A DNA stretch of 38,288 nt from Clostridiales bacterium (GTDB lineage: Bacteria; Bacillota; Clostridia; Peptostreptococcales; Anaerovoracaceae). Made by a program: the position numbers and the translations under genes. The stretch is taken from NCBI GenBank assembly GCA_012841165.1, contig DUVF01000034.1:1-38288 (forward strand). Direction: 5' to 3'. A model generated the notes under the pieces. That model was not told the DNA's origin. It saw nothing but the letters and a program-made list of their open reading frames with translations, and made no database searches. Shown piece after piece: positions 27,070 through 35,402 of the stretch (position 1 is its first letter; the number at the start of each line of letters is the position of its first letter).

Positions 27070-28311
27070 ATGAAAAGAGCGAATGATATCGTTTTTTTGA
27101 TTCCGGCAGCCGGTTTTTCCTCTCGCATGAACGCCTTTAAGCCCCTGCTTCCATTGGCCGGAAAACCGGCGCTGGCCTGGCTGCTGGATTCTCTGATCGA
27201 ATTACAAAGCGGTCAGATCGCCTTGATTACCGGTCATCAGGCAAATCGATTGAAGGCGCGTTTCGGCGGTTCGCAGCTTCGGCTGATCTTCAACCCGGAA
27301 TACCAAACAGGAATGCTGTCATCTGTCTGCGCCGGAATTCGTGCCTATCAAGACGATCTTCCGAAGGGCTTCATACTGCAACCGGCCGATTGTCCGCTCT
27401 TGCCGGGTGAGGTGGTTCGACAGATCATAGAAGCCTCCGAAATATTTCCCGATCGTTTTATCGTCGCTTGCTACAGGAATAAAAAAGGACACCCGCTCTA
27501 CATACCGGCTGTCCGCGCCCTTGAATTGCTGCGCTATGAGGGAGAAAGAGGCCTGAAAGGCTTCATGGCTCCCTTCAACCCTAGCATGGTGCGGCTCGAT
27601 GTCCCCTATGAAGAGATCATGCTTGACATGGATACACCGGAAGATTATCGCAAGTTGCAAGAGCGGCTTGAAGAGAACAAAGAGCGAAGAATCAACCGTT
27701 TCTTGATTGTTCGCCACGGTCAGATCCAGCAACATGCCGAACCCATCATGCTCGGACAACTTGATGTTGCCATGAGTGAGACGGGCAGGCAAGAAGCTGA
27801 AACGGCCGCCGCCTGGATAGAGCGCCGCCAGGCAGGCCGGTCGATACGGGCAATTTATGCCAGCGATTTAAAGCGAACTCGCGAAACAGCAGAGATCATT
27901 CAAAAACTGATCGCGCCGCAGGCGGAAATAATACTTGATCCTGGTTTACGCGAGCGGAATCTGGGGAAACTGGACGGTATGTTTGTCCGGGAGTTTCGCG
28001 AGTCATATCCGGAGCTGTATAAAGCGAGAGGCGAGGCCATCGCTGATTTCAAATTCGATGAAACAGCGGAAAATCAACAGGAACTGGCTGAGCGTAGTTT
28101 CCAGGCGCTGGACAGGATCAGGCAGCAGACTACAGCCGATGGTGATACCGTCATAGTGACCCACGATGGCGTGATCAAAAGCTGGTTTTCCGAATGGTGG
28201 GAGCTGCCCTACGAGCAGTTCTTCCGTGTCCGCTACGGAACGGGGCGCTGTTTTGTCAGAGAAGAGATGGATCAGAGATCAACCTTGAAGGAGACAACCT
28301 TGCCGACATAA
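27070..28311 (+). CDS. MobA/MocA-like nucleotidyltransferase fused to a histidine phosphatase (DVU_1551-like)
   Basis: The 413-residue protein has two domains. Residues 1 to about 200 are a molybdopterin-type nucleotidyltransferase: LIPAAGFSSRMNAFKPLLPL (10-29), PADCPLL with Asp107, GHP (140-142) and DMDTPEDY (186-193). MocA and MobA relatives attach CMP or GMP to molybdopterin. Residues from about 208 on form a histidine phosphatase: LIVRHGQ (212-218), LRERNLGKLDG with Glu295, and VTHDG with His365, like CobC-type phosphatases. A GGTGGA lies upstream of the ATG, 67 bases after the ligase. Its last 40 bases overlap the end of the convergent regulator gene. Confidence 0.87.
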   Translation: MKRANDIVFLIPAAGFSSRMNAFKPLLPLAGKPALAWLLDSLIELQSGQIALITGHQANRLKARFGGSQLRLIFNPEYQTGMLSSVCAGIRAYQDDLPKGFILQPADCPLLPGEVVRQIIEASEIFPDRFIVACYRNKKGHPLYIPAVRALELLRYEGERGLKGFMAPFNPSMVRLDVPYEEIMLDMDTPEDYRKLQERLEENKERRINRFLIVRHGQIQQHAEPIMLGQLDVAMSETGRQEAETAAAWIERRQAGRSIRAIYASDLKRTRETAEIIQKLIAPQAEIILDPGLRERNLGKLDGMFVREFRESYPELYKARGEAIADFKFDETAENQQELAERSFQALDRIRQQTTADGDTVIVTHDGVIKSWFSEWWELPYEQFFRVRYGTGRCFVREEMDQRSTLKETTLPT

Positions 28312-29030
28312 TTGAGCTCTTCCACATCATCGAACAAGAAGGTTTCATGCGATTTTTCATCAGGGATGAGGATGATCCTTTCCTTAACATAGTGGATGCG
28401 CCTGAGCGTGGGAATCCTTCGGTTGTCTGGATAGAACATGATTATGTCTCCGGTTTTCAAAAGTTCCAGCTTGGTCGGCATAACATAGACCATTGAATGA
28501 ACCGGTATGGTGGGAGACATCGATGAGTCGCCCAAAAACATATGCAGCAATTCGCCTGTGGTGTCGGCTTCGGTTGCTCCGCCGCAGGACAAGACGATCT
28601 GCCGGACCAGGTCGTCGGCCTTAAAGCCGTCTTCGTTCAGATATTTTGAGGAAAGATCCATAGCTGATAAAATATCCAGGCTGTCGATGTATTGTTTCAT
28701 ATCATCGTCAAATTCCTGGTTGGTCATGCGACATAGGGATTCCATCATAGCCTTGTTCAGGGTAGAAGAGGCCAGCATGTATTCGCGGATCAGCTTTGGA
28801 GCTTTTTCCATATAACCTTGAAAAACTAAAAAAGCCTGCTTGTTCGAACCGCAAGCCTTGGCCAGAGTTAGGGAAACTTCTTCTGACGGCGGAGGGAGCT
28901 TGCCGTTCTTCAACTGGGAGATATAGGACGGTGTGATCGATAGGTTCAGATCCTGACAGCGCCGGGCGATCTGCCGCAGAGACAATTCGCTGGCATTGAT
29001 CATTTCACTCAGCATTTCAGCATAAGTCAT
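28272..29030 (-). CDS. XRE-type regulator with S24 (LexA/CI-like) peptidase domain
   Basis: The 252-residue protein has an N-terminal helix-turn-helix (LSLRQIARRCQDLN to SYISQLKNGK, about residues 16-43), a helical linker, then an S24-like domain from about residue 150. The nucleophile region reads LGDSSMSPTIPVHSM. At the usual catalytic Lys position (VKRL-type) this protein has TLRRIHY, so the Ser-Lys dyad may be incomplete and self-cleavage doubtful. The promoter and a palindrome sit just upstream, suggesting autoregulation. It may control the convergent cofactor cluster or the divergent HD-radical SAM operon; the sequence does not say which. Confidence 0.82.
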   Translation of the reverse strand: MTYAEMLSEMINASELSLRQIARRCQDLNLSITPSYISQLKNGKLPPPSEEVSLTLAKACGSNKQAFLVFQGYMEKAPKLIREYMLASSTLNKAMMESLCRMTNQEFDDDMKQYIDSLDILSAMDLSSKYLNEDGFKADDLVRQIVLSCGGATEADTTGELLHMFLGDSSMSPTIPVHSMVYVMPTKLELLKTGDIIMFYPDNRRIPTLRRIHYVKERIILIPDEKSHETFLFDDVEELNYVGKVVSFKVDL

Positions 29031-29046
29031 GGCTTCACCCCTGTAC

Positions 29047-29061
29047 TTAACGAAGTGTTAA
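29047..29061. promoter_or_regulatory. Palindromic operator candidate at the XRE/S24 gene
   Basis: TTAAC-GAAGT-GTTAA is a perfect inverted repeat with a 5-base centre. It lies at roughly +5 to +20 of the predicted minus-strand transcript, ideal for autorepression. Confidence 0.6.
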
Positions 29062-29072
29062 CTATTAATTGA

Positions 29073-29101
29073 ACTATATCAGTCACCGCTGGATCTGTCA
29101 A
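29073..29101 (-). promoter_or_regulatory. Promoter of the XRE/S24 regulator gene
   Basis: On the minus strand a perfect TTGACA (plus 29096-29101), a 17-base spacer and TATAGT (29073-29078) with a TGA extension form a strong promoter ending 43 bases before the ATG. Confidence 0.88.
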
Positions 29102-29128
29102 TAAAATCAGGCAGGCGGGGCGTATTTC

Positions 29129-29137
29129 TGATAGAAT
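29129..29137 (+). promoter_or_regulatory. Extended -10 promoter of the HD-domain operon
   Basis: TGATAGAAT gives a 5/6 -10 hexamer with TGn, 38 bases before the HD-domain gene ATG. No -35 is obvious. Confidence 0.5.
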
Positions 29138-29174
29138 GTTTGTTATGAAAGCGAACGAGAGGAAGTAAATTTTA

Positions 29175-29708
29175 ATGACGATCCCAAGCGAAGCGGAATG
29201 TTTGCAACTACTGGAACTCTATGATACACCTACACATGTTGTCCGGCATTGTCAGGCAGTGGCGGCAACCGCTGTTCAAATAGCTGAGGCGTTGAATCAA
29301 CATGGCGCGAATCTTGATGTTGAATTGCTGAAAAGCGCAGCTCTGCTTCACGATATTGTCCGCCCGCTAAAAGACCACGGTCCGGCCGGTGCTGCTATCG
29401 TGCGTCGTCATGGATACGACCGGCCGGCAGATTTGATCTACTGCCACATGTATTATGAATCAGATCCGGATGCGGCCAGTTTGAGCGAACAGGATCTGTT
29501 GTGCCTGGCCGACCGGATGGTGCTGGAAGACCGTTATGTCGGTTATAAAATCCGGATGCAGGCAGTACTTGAACGCTTTCAGGATAATCCGGCAGCTGTT
29601 CAAAAAATCACTGCCAGAATGGAAGAGACGCGGCGCTTAATCGCTCGCATTGAAGGCCGGATTGGCCGTCCCATCGATGAATTGATGAGAGCGCGGGGAG
29701 ATGAATGA
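29175..29708 (+). CDS. HD-domain phosphohydrolase
   Basis: The 177-residue protein has the HD metal site: His25 (THVVRHC), His59-Asp60 (ALLHDIVRPL) and Asp113 (LADRMV). HD enzymes hydrolyse phosphate esters or nucleotides; the substrate here is unknown. GAGAGGAAG lies 9 bases before the ATG. Its TGA overlaps the ATG of the next gene by 4 bases, so it is co-translated with the TIGR03960-type protein. HD proteins also occur near molybdenum hydroxylase accessory genes, so a link to the cluster across the regulator is possible but unproven. Confidence 0.85.
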   Translation: MTIPSEAECLQLLELYDTPTHVVRHCQAVAATAVQIAEALNQHGANLDVELLKSAALLHDIVRPLKDHGPAGAAIVRRHGYDRPADLIYCHMYYESDPDAASLSEQDLLCLADRMVLEDRYVGYKIRMQAVLERFQDNPAAVQKITARMEETRRLIARIEGRIGRPIDELMRARGDE

Positions 29709-31636
29709 CGAAGCAAACCGATGAAAAGAAAACGATTGAATGGGCGGCACTGGAAACTTTGCTTGCCAAAGTGGAAAAACCGGGACGCTACATCGGCGGA
29801 GAATATCAGGCGATAATCAAAGAGAAAGCTGATGTTCGTTTTGGTTTTGCCTTTCCCGACCAGTATGAAATCGGAATGTCCAGCCTCGGCCTGCAGATCT
29901 TATACGAGATCCTCAACCAGCAGGCCGACATCGCTTGTGAGCGACTCTTTGCGCCGGCTCCCGACATGGAAGAAGAAATGCGTCGGGTCGGATTGCCACT
30001 CTTTACTTTGGAGACCCGGACGAAAGCGGCCGCCTTGGATCTGCTGGGCTTTTCCCTGCAATATGAACTCAGCTACACCAATGTCCTGAACATGCTCGAC
30101 TTAGCCGGTTTACCCCTGCTAGCCGTCGAACGCGGAGATGAACATCCGCTTATCCTGGCCGGCGGCCCTTGTGTCTTCAATCCGGAACCGGTGGCGGATT
30201 TTTTTGATTGCTTTGCCATTGGCGATGGCGAAGAGATCCTTTTAGACCTGATCGCGGCCTATAAGGAGAGCCGGCAGCTCGGAGAGGGCAGGGCAGAGCT
30301 ACTGCATCGCCTGGCAAAAATCTCCGGACTGTATGTGCCTTCTCTCTATGAGCCGGTATATTTAGACAACGGACGCCTGCAAGGGCATCGGCCGCTGGTG
30401 CCGGGACTACCTGCTCAAATCAAAAAAAGGCTGGTGATGGATCTCGATCAGTTTAAGCATCCCCAAAATCCCATAGTGCCATTTATCGAAACGGTGCATG
30501 ACAGGGCAGTGGTCGAGTTGTTTCGGGGTTGCACCCGTGGCTGTCGTTTCTGTCAGGCCGGCATGATCTATCGTCCGGTGCGAGAACGTTCATCGGACGG
30601 CATCTTCGATCTCGCAAGCGAGTTGATAGATTGCAGCGGCTATGATGAATTATCCTTGTTGTCATTGGCGACCAACGATTATTCTGATATTGAAAACCTG
30701 ATCGATAGATTGATGAAACTCGGTCGGCAGAGGCAGGTCGCGCTGTCCTTGCCATCATTGCGGCTGGACGCTTTTTCTTTTAAGGTATTGGATGAGATTC
30801 AAAAATACAAAAAAACCGGGCTGACCTTTGCTCCTGAAGCCGGAACACAGAGACTGCGGGATGTAATCAATAAAACCATCACCGAAGAAGACATCTACGG
30901 CGGCCTGGAACAGGCTTTTCAGCTGGGCTGGACGACAGTCAAACTCTATTTCATGATCGGACTGCCGACTGAAGAAGATGATGATATCGATGGCATAGCC
31001 GCTATGGCTGCCAATATTGTCAAGCTTGGCCGGCAGGTTCTTGGAAAAAACTTCGGCCGGATGAATCTGACGGTCAGCGTATCGCATTTCGTCCCCAAGC
31101 CGCATACGCCCTTTCAATGGTTCCCCCAGAACCACCGGGCTCTTTTGATCAAAAAAATCGAGCGGCTTCAGGAAGCTTTTCGGACTTTACGCGGCGGCGT
31201 CAGGCTACAATATCATGATCCGGCACAAAGCCATATCGAGGCCATCCTGGCAAAAGGCGGGCGCGAAACCAGCGCTATCATTCTCCAGGCCTGGAAGAAC
31301 GGTGCCCGTTTTGACTCTTGGCGAGAATACTTTGATTACGATCGCTGGTTGCAAGCGGCTTCAGATTCCGGAGTCGATTCCGATTTCTATGCGCTGAGGG
31401 ATTTGTCGACTGCGGAATATCTGCCCTGGGAGATTATCGATACAGGCGTCGATAAAGAGTATTTGGCGGCTGAATGGGAAAAAGCCGGGCGGGCCGAATG
31501 GACGCCGGATTGCCGGCAAGGTTGTACAGCCTGTGGAGTAAACCGATTAGGCTTTGGCGTCTGTCCTTCTTATTCTAAACCGACTACTGCTATGGCTGCC
31601 CAAACGCCGCTAAAAGAGGGGAGGGCAGATGTATGA
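29705..31636 (+). CDS. B12-binding-type radical SAM protein (TIGR03960 family)
   Basis: This 643-residue protein begins with a B12-binding-like domain (FGFAFPDQYEIGMSSLGLQI, then LILAGGPCVFNPEP). The radical SAM core follows, with Cys276, Cys280 and Cys283 in FRGCTRGCRFCQAGM, and then FAPEAGTQRLRDVINK. A Cys-rich tail lies near residues 600-625 (CRQGCTACGVNRLGFGVC). It matches the conserved Clostridia family found next to DUF2344 genes, often beside rng and rplU; its reaction is not known. The downstream DUF2344 gene overlaps by 4 bases. Confidence 0.93.
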   Translation: MTKQTDEKKTIEWAALETLLAKVEKPGRYIGGEYQAIIKEKADVRFGFAFPDQYEIGMSSLGLQILYEILNQQADIACERLFAPAPDMEEEMRRVGLPLFTLETRTKAAALDLLGFSLQYELSYTNVLNMLDLAGLPLLAVERGDEHPLILAGGPCVFNPEPVADFFDCFAIGDGEEILLDLIAAYKESRQLGEGRAELLHRLAKISGLYVPSLYEPVYLDNGRLQGHRPLVPGLPAQIKKRLVMDLDQFKHPQNPIVPFIETVHDRAVVELFRGCTRGCRFCQAGMIYRPVRERSSDGIFDLASELIDCSGYDELSLLSLATNDYSDIENLIDRLMKLGRQRQVALSLPSLRLDAFSFKVLDEIQKYKKTGLTFAPEAGTQRLRDVINKTITEEDIYGGLEQAFQLGWTTVKLYFMIGLPTEEDDDIDGIAAMAANIVKLGRQVLGKNFGRMNLTVSVSHFVPKPHTPFQWFPQNHRALLIKKIERLQEAFRTLRGGVRLQYHDPAQSHIEAILAKGGRETSAIILQAWKNGARFDSWREYFDYDRWLQAASDSGVDSDFYALRDLSTAEYLPWEIIDTGVDKEYLAAEWEKAGRAEWTPDCRQGCTACGVNRLGFGVCPSYSKPTTAMAAQTPLKEGRADV

Positions 31637-32397
31637 AATATCGTCTGCGCTTCAGCAAAACCGGTCGCTTGCGCTATATTTCCCATCTTGATCTGATGCG
31701 TTTATTCACCCGGGCCTTTCGCCGGGCAGGCGTACAGCTGCGCTACTCTGAGGGCTTCAATCCTCATCCCAGGATTTCCTGTGCTCAGCCATTGTCCTTG
31801 GGCGCTGAAGGTGTCTCCGAATATCTTGACATTGAGGTTGTCGGAGTTGAGAATAATTTGGTCGACCGCTTGAATGCGGAACTTCCGGAAGGACTGCGTG
31901 TCGCGCAGGCTGCCGGCTTGCCGGCCGAAAACGCCAGCCGGGCCGCCGCCATAGTTCGCTGGGCGGATTACGAAGTCAGATTTATGCGATCATCCTTAAA
32001 TGCTTGCCCGTCGGCGATCGAAGAGAGGGTGGTCAGAGAAAAGTGGACGCCAAGCGAAAAAACAAAAGCACTGACTGAATTTCTGGCGCAGGGCGAGATC
32101 TGGGTGGATAAAAAGAGCAAAAAGCGCCGCCAGACAGCTCAAAGAACGAACATCCGGCCTCTGATAGACCGTTTTGAGATTCTTTATCATAGTGAAAATA
32201 CCGAATATCATAATGAAGATACCGTAGCAGCTGCCTGTGGTTTCAGGCTCCGCCTGGCTACAGGCAGCGCGGCCCATCTGTCGCCCATACTTGCCTTGCA
32301 GGCTTATTTTAAATATCTGGGCATTCCTCTGGATGAAAGCTCGCTGAATATAACCCGGCTCAACCTCTACGACTGGCAGATGAGGCCATTACTATAA
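31633..32397 (+). CDS. DUF2344 protein (TIGR03936 family), partner of the radical SAM protein
   Basis: The 254-residue protein opens MKYRLRFSKTGRLRYISHLD, then LMRLFTRAFRRAGV and SEGFNPHPRISCAQPLSLG. These are the defining features of the DUF2344 family that always pairs with, or is fused to, the TIGR03960-type radical SAM protein. The ATG overlaps its partner's stop by 4 bases with GAGGGGAGG upstream. The middle (about 150-200) is basic and variable. Function is unknown; a role in RNA or ribosome modification has been suggested only by gene neighbourhood. Confidence 0.92.
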   Translation: MKYRLRFSKTGRLRYISHLDLMRLFTRAFRRAGVQLRYSEGFNPHPRISCAQPLSLGAEGVSEYLDIEVVGVENNLVDRLNAELPEGLRVAQAAGLPAENASRAAAIVRWADYEVRFMRSSLNACPSAIEERVVREKWTPSEKTKALTEFLAQGEIWVDKKSKKRRQTAQRTNIRPLIDRFEILYHSENTEYHNEDTVAAACGFRLRLATGSAAHLSPILALQAYFKYLGIPLDESSLNITRLNLYDWQMRPLL

Positions 32398-32445
32398 TTC
32401 CGGAACAAGTGAAGCATCGATTTTAATAAAATATGTTGCGATCAC

Positions 32446-32488
32446 AAAAAGGAGAAAGAGTTCTCGGATATACCGAGAACTCTTTCTC
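32446..32488 (-). terminator. Rho-independent terminator of the nhaC gene
   Basis: A perfect 16-bp inverted repeat (32452-32467 with 32473-32488, 5-base loop). On the minus strand the stem is followed by CCTTTTTG. It lies 32 bases beyond the antiporter stop; the plus strand side lacks a T-run. Confidence 0.88.
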
Positions 32489-32519
32489 TAAGACAAGTAG
32501 ATGGCTATAGGTTGTTTTT

Positions 32520-34169
32520 CTAAAGTTTCTTTTCAGGCGTTTCCGCGTCTGATTTGGTTGTGTCTTTATCAGCCGGTAGCGGTACTTCCCCGACGCCGGC
32601 CGCATCAAGTTTTGCATAACGTTTGGCACCGAACAATTTGTTCAGCACGAAGACGGATACCATGAATATGCCTGCTACCACCAACATCGGAATGAAGGGG
32701 CTTTCCATGAAGCCCGACAGCAGGAAACCGACAGCCGCCGCTACTGCACAGGTGACAGAGTAGGGGATCTGGGTTTTGATGTGGTCGGTATGGCGGATGT
32801 TTGAAGCGGCCGACGACAAGATAGCTGTGTCCGCCAAGGGTGAACAGTGGTTGCCGAAACCGCCGCCGCCGATAACAGCAGCGATACAAGCCAATTCGTT
32901 GGCGCCCATCTGAATCGCCAGAGGTACTGCCAGCGGAACCATGATGGCGTAGGTGCCCCAGGATGCGCCGGTCGAGAAGGTCATTACGCAGGCAAAGATG
33001 AAGATGAGCAAGGGCAGAGTCCAGGCCGGAACGCTACCGACCATCTTGTAGGCTAAGAATTCCGCTGTCTGGAGGTAACTGGTAACTGCTCCGATACCCC
33101 AGGCAAACGACAGCAGGACAATAACGAAAACCATGGACTTCATACCGGTGATCATCGCGTTGATAGATTGCGAAACCTTTGACAGGCCGCGCAGGCGATA
33201 GTAGATGATGGAGAAGACCACCGTTATGGAGACAGCATAGACCAGAGCCGTCATACCGTCCATATTCATTACCGCTTCCAGCACACTGATGCCGCCGCCG
33301 AACAGGCCGCCGGTATAGAGCATGAAGGTGAGCGCAAGACCGATCAGCAAGAAGATCGGCAGCAATAAATCCACTGCCTTGCCTTTGTCGGACTGAGGAA
33401 TAGATGAAAAATCATCTTCATCTGCATCGCCGCCGCTGAAGGTCATATCGCACAGTGCTCCGGTGGTCCGGGTCCGCTCCTCGGCTTTCGCCATCGGGCC
33501 AAAATCGAGGCTCAGGTAAACCACGACCAGAACCATGAAGATAGACAGCCAGGCATAGTAGTTATACGGTATGACGTGCAGGAAAACCCTGAAACCGTCA
33601 ACCGCCTGCCCTGCATCGGTGTAGGCGCCGTTGATCAGAGAGACGATGAAGGCGACCCAGCTTGACAGAGGCACGATCAAACAAATACCGACTGCTGTTG
33701 AGTCGATGATGTAGGATAGTTTTTCTCTGGATACGCCAAAGCGGTCGGAAATCGGCCGCATGACGGCGCCGTTTGTGAGTGCGTTGAAATAGTCGTCAAA
33801 GAAAATTAAAATACCTATCAGCCAGGTCATGCCCTGCGCGCCGCGCTTGGTTTTAATCTTTTTTGACAGAATATCGCCAAACGCTGTCGAACCGCCGGAG
33901 CGTACCAGCAGGCCAATCAACCCGCCCAGCAACATGCAGATGATGACGACTTGCATGTTCCAGGCCGAGCCTTCGTCGATATAGACCAACGAATCGTAGA
34001 CTATGAACTGTATCATATTTTCTAATGCCCCAAGCGGACTCCAGTGCGCATAAATGAGCGCGCCACTGAGAACACCGAGGAAAAGTGACATTAGAACCTC
34101 TTTAGTCGCTATCGCTAACACGATGGTCAATAGAGGTGGAACAACAGATAGCCAACCAAAATCTCCCAT
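32520..34169 (-). CDS. NhaC-family Na+/H+ antiporter
   Basis: The 549-residue integral membrane protein begins MGDFGWLSVVPPLLTIVLAI and has about a dozen hydrophobic helices. Family features include LIGILIFFDDYFNALTNGAV near residue 115 and, in the C-terminal half, FSTGASWGTYAIMVPLAVPL and GGGGFGNHCSPLADTAILSS. NhaC-type carriers exchange Na+ for H+; related subgroups carry organic anions or amino acids, so the substrate is not certain. An acidic loop (GGDADEDDFSS) and a polar tail are cytoplasmic. GGAGG precedes the ATG. It is divergent from merR and near amine catabolism genes. Confidence 0.9.
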   Translation of the reverse strand: MGDFGWLSVVPPLLTIVLAIATKEVLMSLFLGVLSGALIYAHWSPLGALENMIQFIVYDSLVYIDEGSAWNMQVVIICMLLGGLIGLLVRSGGSTAFGDILSKKIKTKRGAQGMTWLIGILIFFDDYFNALTNGAVMRPISDRFGVSREKLSYIIDSTAVGICLIVPLSSWVAFIVSLINGAYTDAGQAVDGFRVFLHVIPYNYYAWLSIFMVLVVVYLSLDFGPMAKAEERTRTTGALCDMTFSGGDADEDDFSSIPQSDKGKAVDLLLPIFLLIGLALTFMLYTGGLFGGGISVLEAVMNMDGMTALVYAVSITVVFSIIYYRLRGLSKVSQSINAMITGMKSMVFVIVLLSFAWGIGAVTSYLQTAEFLAYKMVGSVPAWTLPLLIFIFACVMTFSTGASWGTYAIMVPLAVPLAIQMGANELACIAAVIGGGGFGNHCSPLADTAILSSAASNIRHTDHIKTQIPYSVTCAVAAAVGFLLSGFMESPFIPMLVVAGIFMVSVFVLNKLFGAKRYAKLDAAGVGEVPLPADKDTTKSDAETPEKKL

Positions 34170-34230
34170 AACTCAAACCTCCTTAATTAATAGAAAAACA
34201 ACCATATAGCCGTCTACAACTAATAGGGCA

Positions 34231-34239
34231 AGTATAGCA
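34231..34239 (-). promoter_or_regulatory. nhaC promoter (extended -10)
   Basis: On the minus strand TGCTATACT gives a 5/6 -10 hexamer with TGn, 60-70 bases before the antiporter ATG. The upstream sequence is very AT-rich without a clear -35. Confidence 0.55.
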
Positions 34240-34283
34240 AAAGAAAGCAATAAAATAAATATTCTGAGTATTAAAATATAATA

Positions 34284-34314
34284 TTAACAAAATAAAGTAT
34301 ATGCCTGCTATAAT
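34284..34314 (+). promoter_or_regulatory. merR promoter
   Basis: TTAACA (34284-34289), a 19-base spacer and TATAAT (34309-34314) with a TGC extension, about 60 bases before the merR ATG. A second TGATATAAT lies at 34320-34328. The long spacer would suit MerR-type autoregulation. Confidence 0.6.
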
Positions 34315-34374
34315 GTTTGTGATATAATAAAAGCAGTTTAGGATCATGATTTATACCATGAAAGAGGTAATCTG

Positions 34375-35214
34375 ATGGACATGCTAACCATAGGCAAAAT
34401 GGCTAAACTCAACAGTATTTCCGAACAGACACTGAGGCTTTACGATAAAATGGAGCTACTTGAGCCCCACGAGATAAACCCTCATAATGGTTATAGATTA
34501 TACAACATTAAACAATGCGCTAAACTCGATATGATTCAGTATATGAAAGCTTTGGGTATGAATCTGGCTCAGATCAAAGAGTGCTTTGCCGATCACGATA
34601 CCGATAAACTGCGACAGATCCTTGAACGACAGAAGACTAATATAGAGATGCAGATCGAGGAAATGCATTATGCCAAACAAGCTGTCGAACGGGCGATTGA
34701 AAGTTACAAGCGCTACGACGCTGCTCCCGGAGACAATGAAGTCATTCTGGAATTTCAAAATCAGCGGCGGATCTTTTGCTACGACACCAAAATCAACTGT
34801 TATAGTTATGGTATGGAATACTACGAGCATATTCTGCGCTCGCTCAAAAAGAACTATGCCTTGCACAAATTACCGATGAGTTATTTCTGCAATGTCGGCA
34901 GCATTATCCGAAAAGAATATGTTTTGCGCAGAGAATTGTGGGCGACTGAAGTTTTTCTTTTCGTCGAAGACGATTTTGAACCGAGCGATAAATTCGAGAT
35001 CATTCCTGAGGGGATGTATCTTTGCATCTATTTTGACGGCTTTGATAAAGAAGAAAAATTCATCAAAAAGCTGATGGACTTCATCTTTACACACGATTAC
35101 GAGGTTGCCGGTGACTGCATCAGTGAAATTCTGATTGAATTTCCCACGTTTTCGCATTATGATAGAAATGCGTTCTTTAAGTTGCAAATACCGGTTACAC
35201 GCAATGCGAAATGA
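34375..35214 (+). CDS. MerR-family transcriptional regulator
   Basis: The 279-residue protein has an N-terminal MerR winged helix (LTIGKMAKLNSISEQTLRLY, then HNGYRLY), a dimerisation helix (about 75-115; LRQILERQKTNIEMQIEEMH), and a C-terminal domain of about 160 residues. The layout resembles BmrR-type multidrug/effector-binding regulators with a GyrI-like ligand domain. No Cys cluster for metal sensing is present in the dimerisation region, so an organic ligand is more likely. AGAGGT lies 6 bases before ATG 34375. It lies between nhaC and the aminotransferase genes, whose promoter has a MerR-type spacer. Confidence 0.9.
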   Translation: MDMLTIGKMAKLNSISEQTLRLYDKMELLEPHEINPHNGYRLYNIKQCAKLDMIQYMKALGMNLAQIKECFADHDTDKLRQILERQKTNIEMQIEEMHYAKQAVERAIESYKRYDAAPGDNEVILEFQNQRRIFCYDTKINCYSYGMEYYEHILRSLKKNYALHKLPMSYFCNVGSIIRKEYVLRRELWATEVFLFVEDDFEPSDKFEIIPEGMYLCIYFDGFDKEEKFIKKLMDFIFTHDYEVAGDCISEILIEFPTFSHYDRNAFFKLQIPVTRNAK

Positions 35215-35227
35215 ATATAAAATCTTA

Positions 35228-35258
35228 TTGACTCTATATTTGCAATAAGGTTTATAGT
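35228..35258 (+). promoter_or_regulatory. MerR-type promoter upstream of the aminotransferase genes
   Basis: TTGACT (35228-35233) and TATAGT (35253-35258) are separated by 19 bases, the over-long spacing typical of promoters that MerR proteins untwist. CTATA (35232-35236) and TATAG (35253-35257) form inverted arms across the spacer. It begins 14 bases after the merR stop. Confidence 0.65.
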
Positions 35259-35286
35259 GTAGTCAGAGATTGAAAATGCAGAATAT

Positions 35287-35315
35287 TTGAGAAATACTTT
35301 TAAATATATTATAAT
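35287..35315 (+). promoter_or_regulatory. Second promoter upstream of the aminotransferase genes
   Basis: TTGAGA (35287-35292), a 17-base spacer and TATAAT (35310-35315). This conventional sigma-A-type promoter would give a leader of about 275 bases before the first aminotransferase. Confidence 0.72.
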
Positions 35316-35380
35316 AAATATGAAGCTTTCATAAAAGTATAAAGGAAGACTGTCCTGTAAAAACATCAGCTGCAACCTAA

Positions 35381-35402
35381 AGCCTAAGGAGGGAATGAGG
35401 CT
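35381..35402 (+). promoter_or_regulatory. Small hairpin presenting the leader ORF ribosome site
   Basis: AGCCT (35381-35385) and AGGCT (35398-35402) can pair, placing the strong Shine-Dalgarno AAGGAGGG (35386-35393) in the loop directly before the leader ATG at 35403. The stem is only 5 bp. Confidence 0.4.

Noticed and set aside
30483..31135. Minus-strand open frames inside the TIGR03960-type gene
   Set aside because: They are antisense to a well-conserved radical SAM gene and have no start signals.
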